A stretch of 64,000 nucleotides of DNA from Basidiobolus meristosporus CBS 931.73 (taxonomy: Eukaryota; Basidiobolomycota; Basidiobolomycetes; Basidiobolales; Basidiobolaceae), in assembly GCA_002104905.1 (NCBI GenBank), contig MCFE01000277.1, forward strand, positions 1 through 64,000. Reading direction: 5' to 3'. A model generated the notes under the pieces. The model did no database searches and was not told the origin of the DNA. It saw nothing but the letters and a program-made list of their open reading frames with translations. Below are positions 55,860 through 64,000 of this stretch, in pieces (position 1 is the first letter of the stretch; every line of letters begins with the position of its first letter). The translations under genes and the position numbers were made by a program.

Positions 55860-57077
55860 GGTGTGGTCTCTGTATTAGTAATTATTAGATCGCACAAATC
55901 TCTGCTGTATCTCACATAGAGCAAGCCTCTCGGTCCAAGCTTAATTTTAGCACTAATCTAATTGTTGCTCACCTTCAGTGATTCAGGCTGGGGGATACTT
56001 ATGCGTCGATGATTTATCCCTACTATGTTCTAAATTCCAGGTGGATCAAACAAGGATCACAACATGCCAAGTCCGAATCCGAATTAGCAGTCAAAGCCGA
56101 ATCGGCGACCGCAAGATCACTTCTTGGCATGCCAAATCTCGGAGAATCTGCCACGAAGATCAGACTTGAAGCTACTTGGCAGGCACCAGCCATGTGAATG
56201 ATTAGCAAGAGAGCCCATTTGATAGGTGATCGAGAAATCCTCATAGTCGCAAAGATTGCACGATTCCAGAGCAACGATTCACAGGACGCTCAGCGTTCTT
56301 GCCAGGCCCAATCCCCTTCGCGAGTTAGCGATTTGGATGGTGACCACTTTTCGAGCGATCCAAATCCGATCATTTCCGTGTCGTGCGTGGTTGGTTGGGT
56401 TCAGGATGGTCTTAAGAAATCTCGAAAACCTATGGAAGATTGGCCGGTCTAGGGGATCTAAGCATATGAAACCATACTAATTGCTGCCAAATCAACGTCC
56501 GCGTAGGAGGTTTTGAAGGTGTGTCTCGTGAATGGGTGATTCATTTTCTCTGGTGCTGCTGACATTCTCGTCATCCACCTTGTTGTCCAGGAAAGGGATT
56601 TCAAGAGAAGGCTGGCATTTCATCATCGCCAACCCTATTGATGAATGGCACAACCATGGTGGTTTCGGGCCATTTGGCAGTATTAGATGGATCTTATGAC
56701 TTCACCACTGAATGAACTCCTCCTCCAGGCCAATCCATTTCTCTCTCCAAGTCCCTTGCGGTGACCATTTCTAATCATGCTGAACCACAGGTGGTCGAGT
56801 TTAATCGGTTTTATTGAGGTAGATACACTATCAGTACAGTATGATGTCAAACAACGCAAAAGAGGTTGCGATCTAGGTATTCGGTATTTCTTATTTTATA
56901 CAAAGACGGTCAATTGTTAAGGATGGGTTACTCGCCGAATACCTTTAGGTATGGACTGTATGCACTTCCACCGGTAGACGGGGCTTCAGTCTTTAACATT
57001 GATTTGGTGGGTGCATTCTGGTTACATTGCTGACATGTAGGAAAGGGACGGTGGTTAGGCTACTTGCACACCACAAT
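55860..57077. other. Intergenic sequence without recognisable gene
   Basis: CpG-normal sequence with frames no longer than 84 codons on either strand (for example 56,009-56,197 and 56,198-56,452) and no domain motifs. No repeats recognised. Confidence 0.4.
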
Positions 57078-57407
57078 CTAGTTCTCGTTAATCAAGTCAT
57101 CCCAGAGGTCATCAGCCGGTGCCTCGGCGGTCTTAATCACTGGGTTTACTTCGGGATTGTGACCAAAGGTGCAAACAATCTCTTGTTTCCATTCAACATC
57201 TTCTGCGTTAAGGACCCCTTTCATGTACTCGTTCTGGTCACGCTCAAAAGCCAATCGTTCATGCTCCTCCATGGGAAGGGTGAAGATGTTGGTCAAGGGG
57301 CGAGATCGAACCGTAGCCATTGGGGCAATTCGCATGTTGACACGCTTCATAGAGGTCAATCCGGAAACCCTAGCAAAAGAAGTGAAGGCAGTAATACGGG
57401 CAGACAT
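57078..57407 (-). CDS. Small probable mitochondrial protein, family not recognised
   Basis: 109 aa from ATG 57,407. An in-frame ATG at 57,446 exists, but a TATATAA box at 57,449-57,455 is only a few bases from it, so transcription would start after it; the 57,407 ATG is better. The N-terminus MSARITAFTSFARVSGLTSM continues with KRVNMRIAP and no acidic residue in the first 40, a clear mitochondrial presequence. The mature part is acidic and helical: LPMEEHERLAFERDQNEYMK, NAEDVEWKQEIVCTFG, ending DDLWDDLINEN. Codon use is gene-like. I cannot name the family; a small subunit or assembly factor of a respiratory complex is a guess only. Confidence 0.65.
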   Translation of the reverse strand: MSARITAFTSFARVSGLTSMKRVNMRIAPMATVRSRPLTNIFTLPMEEHERLAFERDQNEYMKGVLNAEDVEWKQEIVCTFGHNPEVNPVIKTAEAPADDLWDDLINEN

Positions 57408-57448
57408 GTTTGAGTCGAAATGCTGGAATCCTTCACTGCTGGCCATCC

Positions 57449-57455
57449 TTATATA
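57449..57455 (-). promoter_or_regulatory. TATA box of the small mitochondrial protein gene
   Basis: TATATAA on the minus strand, 42 bp before the chosen ATG at 57,407. Its position decides against the upstream ATG at 57,446. Confidence 0.55.
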
Positions 57456-57459
57456 TCCT

Positions 57460-59103
57460 CCATTCTAAAACCAAGACCAGATCCTCTGCCAATCGGGGGT
57501 TCGGGATTTGGAAAATTATCAAGCAGCATCAACAGACCAATTTACTGCTCGCCACCGAAATCCCATCATACTGACCTACGAATCTAAATATCATGTGGCT
57601 AAGGTTACTGATCATCACAGTAGACTAATCATCCACTCCTTGACATCTCATTAGATCCTGTCTCCAACCGTCGAGTTCAGTAACTCTAGCTGAGTGAGCA
57701 TTCATGCCGCACACCGACCAGAAATGGGAATTGTTTTCACTGACTTCAGCTAGTAGCAAAGCACGGAACATCTAATAATGCATGATTTACACTTGAGCCA
57801 AGCTAACGAGAAGCAAGATCCTGGTTTTGTGGAGGGTATCGAGGCTTCCGAGAAATTATCGTCGACTTGTAGGCGAGGATAAACCGGATGCCTCTAATGG
57901 AAGGGACGTGTCCTGCCCTTGAGCTGAGCCAAGTGTACGTAGAGAGCACTTTTTTGGCCGCACCAGTTATGGTGACCTGGTCCCAGTAGATGGTGTAGAT
58001 CTGAGGACAGGTATTTTGATTTTATCTCGTAGTATAGGATCTGGTGTCAGAATCGATTGATCGAAATCATCATTTCCGATTCTTCAGAGCTCCGGAACTC
58101 TCCGAGTCTGTACCAAAATCCAAACTATGGGGGCTTCGTGATCCTCTGATAGTAGAACACTAGCTAGGCGCCACAGTCAGACAGTCGGGATTAGATCTAG
58201 GCTAACAATATTAGCTCATCTAGGTTGTGCAAACCTCAAGAGTATCTAGTGAAGGGCTTCGGTGTACAGGGTAACTCCGGGGCTGGCGAGACCACATATT
58301 AGTTGAATTTCGGGTTAGATTAGATTTTATCGGCTCTTCCATCAATCGGCTCCATTTGATAGCCTGATAATGTGGGAGCACTAGATCCCAAGGCACCAGG
58401 ATCACCTTTTGATTAGTAAGAAATAGTCACCATCCTACCTTGCAGTCGGATCTATTTGTGGAAAGGCTTCATGATTTGATGTCGGCCTCATTTTCCACGG
58501 CAGGCTCTCGTTGCAGGATGTGTAGATACGATAGCATGCAATCATTGGTGGAACCTATTGACAGAATGTGCCGAAAGCGCGATATGGCATGAGCCATCAA
58601 CAAATGTCATCAAATCCAGTGAGTTGAGTCTCAAGTGATGCCCTGAGTATAGGAACTGCAACCACACATTACGTAGCTACATCACCAACATATGAGCCTA
58701 CTGTGGACGTCTGCGGGTGGAAGGCTAACCTTAATCTCTTGGTTTGCACACTGGCCCGAATGCCTACATCACCAACAGTTGCATATCCTATCTAGGTCCC
58801 TGTTCGCGCTGACCATTCCACACTATCGTGCATGACGGGAGCCGGCTGTGAGGTGGCTTACGGTATGTTTGGCGTGGGGTGATAGAAATGGAGGTTTACT
58901 GTATTTGTGAATGGGATATGGAATAATCTATAGTCGCATGTCCTTGTGAAAATCAGTTTGATGGGTGATACGGACAAGGAGAAAGTGGTTGTGAACAATG
59001 AATAGACAGCTATAATACAAGAATAGTTTGTTTGTGATGTGAGATCTTCGATAATCATCTGCTCTGGGGAGATATCAAGTGGTATGTATGCTTTTGTTGC
59101 CTT
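57460..59103. other. Intergenic sequence without recognisable gene
   Basis: About 1.6 kb with CpG but no frame longer than 66 codons and no motif. A minus 66-codon frame at 59,058-58,858 lies directly downstream of the transporter gene and is likely 3' UTR. A heavily intron-split gene cannot be excluded by eye. Confidence 0.4.
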
Positions 59104-60596
59104 TTAAGGCTGTTCAGTTCTAATGACCAAGTGCTGCCCTTGAACCATCTGCTGGATATTTTTGGCCCTGGCGTCATGTTCCTTTCTTCTATACTCGATC
59201 ACTCTGTGGATGCGGTTAGTGTATCATAGATAACGGGGAATATGCATGTGCAACGACTTACGTATACCAAACCCCTGTTAAGCAGATAGATTGAGTATGT
59301 GAATCCATGCGAGCATATTAGGAAAGCGTTCACTTACCGCCAATTAAGGTTAAGCCTATTCCAATCGCGTTCATCGCGGAGATTTCCAGATTGAATATCA
59401 GAAATGCAAAGGCTATGGATAAAACCTGCTTCACATTGCCTTTTGATCCAAGTTAGAGAACGCAGATCTGCCAACACGTCTTATTTGCTTACCGGCGACT
59501 GTCATGGTGAGCGCCGATGTTTTCTTGTTCGCAGTGAAGCTCACGACGTTCAAGAAGAAGGCCAGAACACCGTTAAATAGCAGTGATGAGGCTAGGGACC
59601 AAGTCATGGAGGTTTCCAGGAATGAGGAGACATATTGGAGCTCCCCGGTCATGTATGCATACATCAAGGTTTGAATAAATGCTAACGGTGACATGCGATA
59701 CAGCAGATCCAATGGATGTAATTTCAGTCCGCTGGTTTGGACTTGGTTGGTCACAACAGTCTTGAGTGCTGCGAGCACGGTTCCTAGGATAGTCAGAAAG
59801 AATCCTGTCGGGGAGAATTAATCTTGGCAGTTCGTCAAAGATCTGCATTCACTTGAGTTATACCCATTGGCGTGAAATAGTAGTCACCAAAAGTTGCAAA
59901 CGCTACGCCAAACACTACCTAATAGTGCATCAGAGACGTTAGTGAACTCAGAATCAATAGATGTACGTGGATACACGCACCGGCAACAGCGAGATGTAAA
60001 CTGCCAGAGGGAAGGATGTTTTCAGGAACACGATAGAGAGAATGATGGTGAAGACAGGAGTCATGGCGCGAACAACTTGATGAAACTGTTGTTGAAGTGC
60101 AAAACGGATTAGGTATGCCTCTCGCTCGATTTGTCTTTAGGAAGGTACGCATACCGGAACAGTCACCAAGTGGCTGTTGGGATTCAGGAAAAGAAGAAAG
60201 CCATCAGCAAATCGAAGATAAAATGGATTTAGAATAAAGTGCGCCTTACAGTGAAACATTGCTAATCGCAATATTCAAGGTATACAATACTGAGAATGCT
60301 AGCATGATGGTGTTCTCTCTCTCACCAAGTCGACGTGGCTTGAAAATCCCAAGCAAATAGAAAACATAGGAACCAACGGCTCCGCAAAGCGTGTGTAATC
60401 CGGTCAGAGTCCATGGAAACTTGAATGAGAAGAACTGCATCAGAGCCTTGCTGTGAAGCGTCAGGGTGAGATTAAAGAAGAAGTAAATAATAAGCCAGAC
60501 AGCAGAGGAGTTTAATATATCCAAGGAGAATGTACTACGAATAGCACGACGAAGACCAGTGTGAATAGGTAGAAGGTCGCTCTGTGTTGAACTCAT
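59104..60596 (-). CDS. TPT-family sugar-phosphate / nucleotide-sugar transporter
   Basis: Eight exons on the minus strand: 60,596-60,250; 60,173-60,155; 60,085-59,981; 59,918-59,864; 59,804-59,493; 59,439-59,338; 59,274-59,262; 59,203-59,104; 350 aa. Exons 2 (19 nt) and 7 (13 nt) are microexons, supported because they complete NVSLHLVTVPFHQVVRAMTP and TLIGGVWYTVIEYRRKEHD in frame. Ten or so membrane segments are seen (AVWLIIYFFFNLTLTLHSKA, FPWTLTGLHTLCGAVGSYVF, MLAFSVLYTLNIAISNVSL, VYISLLPVVFGVAFATFGD, and others). NKKTSALTMTVAGNVKQVL is the TPT signature near TM8-9. The family exchanges triose/hexose phosphates or nucleotide sugars across Golgi/ER membranes; the substrate cannot be predicted. 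The short C-terminal tail is cytosolic and hydrophilic. Confidence 0.9.
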
Positions 60597-61913
60597 AGTG
60601 CCGGAATACTTCTTATTTTATCGCAGGAAGGGAGTAATGAAATAGAAGACTTGGGCACTGTCTTGGAAAGTCTGGAGCTCTAGAGTCAAATACAGCAAAC
60701 AAAGTTGGTGTTGGTACAGATGTAAAGCCAACGAGGGAGAAGAGTTAGGAGCACTTCAAGTCGTCGGAGTGGTGTTAAGGATGGCAAGGTGACTGAAATG
60801 AATAGCAGCCAGGTGATGTGATCCGGATTGCAGGCTGCAATGGTGGTTGGGATATTCAGTGTTGGATTTCAACCAAGGATAGGCACAGTTAAGGTGCAAG
60901 AGAATTCAAGGAGAGCGCTAGCTTGCAGTGGATGAAAAAGGTGAGAAGTAACAAAGGCTGTCAGGGCTATTTGTAGTAATGGATGGAGCGCAGGAATTAA
61001 GGGGGCGGTAGACCCGAAAAATGCTGAAGGGGCTTGAGAGTAACGATGCTCCAACACCGTGTGTTTTCTGGGTGCCAAAAATTGCGGTCCCAACTTGGCT
61101 TGAAATCAGCCAGTTACAGATTTGGATATGCCGAACCGGTTGTACAATTTATTGACCCTGTCGTTTAACATTGGCAATGCCAATTTGTTCATAATCCGGA
61201 ACAATGGGAGAGAGGACGGCTTTCATTTGAAGGCTTTTTTGAGCAGCAAAGCCGTTTCAGAGTGGTTTCAGAGAAATCTAAGAATGGTGAGGTTCAAAGC
61301 CATAGCATGACCTGGTTGAAGGCACGACGCTAGGCTTTGGCCTATTGTAAACGTTGGTAGCCATCATATGTGCTTAGCCTTGGTGGAGTGCTGATTTCCT
61401 AAATAGTGTTGTTTAACAAATATATCAAGTTTTTTTGGCCACGGGCTGCAACTTGAACCCATTCACACCAGACAAATAACCTAGCTGAGTCTAGTCTGAC
61501 GCTCAGCTCACTTTTGTGAACCTCAGTACCTTATGGAAAAGAAGCTTATTCTCCACCATCCCTTTATTGATTAGAGTAATTTACGCATTATCTCCTATTC
61601 AAGTCAACATGTGATGCAACTTCATGCAGGATATTCCATCGCTTTTTGCTCTAGCACGGTAATGTGGCCGCTCCACATACGCTCGACTCAAATATCCCGT
61701 CCCGCTACTTCGCTTGGACACAAAATACTACTGTCGTTTATGTGCGCGGCGACTGTTCGCTCCCGCAAACGCACTGCATAAGGTTTTCTTCCAAGAAATG
61801 TAATTGACAGCTCCTCCCATCACAATCGTGGTCATATTTATTGCTTCTTTGCTAACATGCCAAACACTGCTAACTCTCAACTATGAGGTCGATTTTCTGG
61901 TGAAACCATGCAA
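60597..61913. other. Intergenic sequence between transporter and dehydrogenase genes
   Basis: Both neighbours are on the minus strand, so 60,597 onward holds the transporter promoter and the left side of 61,914 the dehydrogenase 3' end. Frames here (61,093-60,869 minus; 61,122-61,310 plus; 61,804-61,986 plus) show no domain. CT/AG-rich sequence near 60,640-60,740 is a plausible initiator region. Confidence 0.4.
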
Positions 61914-63161
61914 TCAAGAGTCTGGGCTATGGGAGGGGACAAACACAACTTTGGTGCAATTTTCCAATTTCTTATCAAATAAGTGATAAGCCCGCGCAGC
62001 ATCCTTCAGGGGAAACCGATGGGAAATGATCTTGCTGATATTATATTTCTTCTTTTCAAGGATAGGTACCAGCTTTTCCATCATAGCTCTGGCCGGGCAT
62101 CTCCCGGATTTGTACGTAACATTCTTATTATACCCGTCAGCCGGGGAAAATGGGAAGCTTTTGGAAGTGTGCACGCCGATCGAGGATATGATTCCTCCTG
62201 GCCTCATAATATCGAAGGCCGTTTTCAGGGCGGACGGATTACCAACAGCCTACATGGAAAATCAATCATCCCGTTAATTCTCGGAGCGCAACAGTGGTTA
62301 GCAATACACCAACCTCAAACACGACATCGGCTCCGCGTCCACTTGTTTTCTGGCCAAAGAAAGCTACAAGATCCTTCTCTTCGGGAGACACAGGCTCTGC
62401 GCCAAGCTCGCGAGCAATTTCCAATCGTTCTGGTACAGAGTCAATGGCATATATTCTAGCAGCGCCCGACTCTTTGGCCCCAATAATCGACATCAGCCCT
62501 ACAGGGCCACAGCCTATAACTACTACTACCGTTTCTGCAAGCTCCTCTTGGGATACTCCTGACAATCCATTGTGTGCACAGAAGAATCCAGTAGGGAACA
62601 CATCGCCAATTAGAAGCCCCTCCTCATCCGTAATAGTTTCCGGCAGCTTGAGTAGAGTCGAAGAGGCAAGAGGCACACGTACGTACTCTGCTTGCCCACC
62701 ATCCACACTTGGGAAATATTGTTAAACCAGCAAGACAAAATATATCATAGATAGCCGACTTACTGCCATCCAAACAGCTGCCCTTTTTCACAACGGCAAG
62801 TGAGTCCTTTTTGGCAATAAAAGCATTTACCGCAGGAAGTAGTAAAAGCACTCGCCACTCTGTCATTTACAGCAAACCCAGTAACTTCTGAGCCCACCTC
62901 AACGACCCTGCCCATGAATTCGTGGCCCAATACATTTTTGAAGGTGCAGCCCACCTGGTCGCCTCGATAAACTAGGTTAGATTTCGGTTAGCATCTTGAT
63001 GTACACTTCCGAAAAAGCACGAATGGGTTACTATGTAGGTCACTTCCACACAAGCCAGCAAGATGGACCTGGACAAGGGCATCAGTTGGCTCAAGTATGC
63101 TTGGTTTCGGGACAGTTTTGGTGGCGACCTCGAAGTCTTTTTGTAGGGTAACGGCCTCCAT
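61914..63161 (-). CDS. Zinc-dependent medium-chain alcohol dehydrogenase
   Basis: Four exons on the minus strand: 63,161-63,032; 62,971-62,764; 62,707-62,314; 62,249-61,914; 355 aa, normal for MDR enzymes. Catalytic zinc ligands: GLCGSDLH (Cys, about 40) and GHEFMGRVVEVG (His, Glu). Structural zinc Cys cluster CGKCFYCQKGLTC (about 93-105). Rossmann fold VVVIGCGPVGLMSI with acidic YAIDSVPERLEIA (Asp at the end of beta-2, favouring NAD+). C-terminal RPGGIISSIGVHT and PLKDAARAYHLFDKK. The intron 3 donor is GTTGGT, weak, but the join VVFE|AVGNPSALKTAFD restores the family sequence. Substrate unknown: candidates are polyols, short alcohols or formaldehyde adducts. Likely cytosolic, since no targeting signal is seen. 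Confidence 0.9.
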
Positions 63162-64000
63162 GAATAGCGCTCTTCAAGATTGTGACTATTCGAGGACTTC
63201 TTGAGGAACTATTTATGGAGACTTCGTGACTACCATGTAACTATGATGATTAATCAATAATCATGGCTGTTTCAAAATCTGGTGGTAACACGATGGTTTA
63301 CTGGGACATGTAAGCCGATGGGAAAATCGATAGTATTACGTGGTGGTTGCTGGCTGATGGGAGAGTTTGACATACAGCGTTTCTTCAGCATGGTGAGCAA
63401 CATCTCACACCTGAACATGTGCTCGGCTCAAGAGAAGCTGATGACTAAGTCAGATTTCTAAGACAGGATAGATTGGTGATTAGTCGAGCTTCCTCAGGGA
63501 GCATGGTTTCTCGCAGGCGGTCTATCAACGATTACTGCTAAGGAGTATCCCCGAGTTGACATATACACAGCTTTAGGCATTCGAGGATCCAAGGACATCG
63601 ATATCACAGTCAATATAGTAGAGACAGGATCATCTATAGTGGTGGCTAGGGTGTAAGCAGAGATCTAGGCATACTGAATCTCAACCAAATACAAGCAACG
63701 TAGAGTTGCTGGCAATCCAAAAACTTGAGTATATCGCCCGCGTAACACCTTGTGAACTGTATGCATCTGTCGCTCCGCCCTCGAGCTCTGTCGAAGATAC
63801 ACACATGCTATTTATTCTGGAATAGAGTCTCTACTCGCGCCCGCCTGATGCGATTGGGTGTACTACAGATAGTTTCTCATCGTATCAGCCACCAAGTAAG
63901 GCATGGGATGCGGATGGATTTGGCAACCTTGAAGCATGATTCTCAAAAGCTTGGTATTGATAACAACCCAAACCCAACGAGATTGGTTGTACATTTCATG
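63162..64000. other. Intergenic sequence at window end
   Basis: No frame of useful length on either strand and no repeat recognised. It should contain the promoter of the dehydrogenase gene at its left side. Confidence 0.4.

Noticed and set aside
57408..57446. Upstream ATG of the small mitochondrial protein (57,446)
   Set aside because: It is a few bases from the TATA box, so it should lie outside the mRNA; the downstream ATG gives a clean presequence.
1..64000. CRISPR arrays, operons or bacterial ribosome-binding sites
   Set aside because: Spliced genes and LTR elements show a eukaryotic nuclear genome; no regularly spaced short repeats were seen.
1..64000. tRNA or rRNA genes
   Set aside because: No cloverleaf with GGTTCGAATCC-like T-arm or conserved rRNA stretch was found by eye; a tRNAscan run would be decisive.

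Overview
This looks like a nuclear fungal genome window with two compartments. From 1 to about 44.9 kb it is AT-rich, nearly free of CpG, and packed with decayed, nested transposons. From about 45 kb to the end it has ordinary base composition, normal CpG, spliced protein genes and no transposons that I can see. Short introns (about 50-75 bp, GT..AG, often a CTAAC/CTAAT branch site), a fungal GPI-anchored Cys-rich surface protein and several housekeeping genes support a fungus. The transposon types and heavy CpG loss would fit a repeat-rich lineage such as Mucoromycota or a basidiomycete, but the sequence does not name the species. CpG loss with TG/CA and stop-codon enrichment is what cytosine methylation followed by deamination (or a RIP-like process) leaves behind; this is inference.

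Transposon compartment. Four related Ty3/gypsy LTR retrotransposons are present: A (1,329-6,006, +), B (16,363-19,343, -), C (18,980-24,898, -) and D (25,073-29,954, +). B and C share one LTR. D is the most complete and keeps gag, CCHC knuckle, protease, RT, RNase H and integrase. Two PIF/Harbinger-like DNA elements (6,831-9,237 and about 29,955-32,070) carry a DDE transposase and a divergently oriented second ORF. A 734-bp MITE that is almost one perfect palindrome (22,767-23,500) uses the same kind of terminal repeat. Many pieces belong to a Plavaka/tnp2-like DNA transposon that also seems to have two divergent genes. Solo LTRs of several other families are inserted throughout, and four have a recognisable target-site duplication: 2,173-2,701 (ACCAT), 20,954-21,300 (AGCAG/GGCAG), 35,592-35,940 (AAAGG) and 37,536-38,240 (ATCCC). 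Copia fragments are also present. In the middle, at about 35.5-36.8 kb, lies a broken Na+/Ca2+ exchanger (CaCA) gene that still has CpG sites, so it looks like a stranded host gene.

Gene compartment. In order: a GPI-anchored Cys-rich protein (45,786-46,289, -); NADH-cytochrome b5 reductase of the MCR1 type (48,159-49,216, +, 2 exons); coatomer alpha subunit (49,619-53,586, +, 6 exons, 1,211 aa); the OXA1 mitochondrial insertase (54,096-55,535, +, 5 exons, 394 aa); a small probable mitochondrial protein (57,078-57,407, -); a TPT-family sugar-phosphate/nucleotide-sugar transporter (59,104-60,596, -, 8 exons, 350 aa); and a zinc-dependent medium-chain alcohol dehydrogenase (61,914-63,161, -, 4 exons, 355 aa). 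The genes do not form a pathway cluster; they are independent housekeeping functions (secretory transport, mitochondrial membrane biogenesis, redox metabolism).
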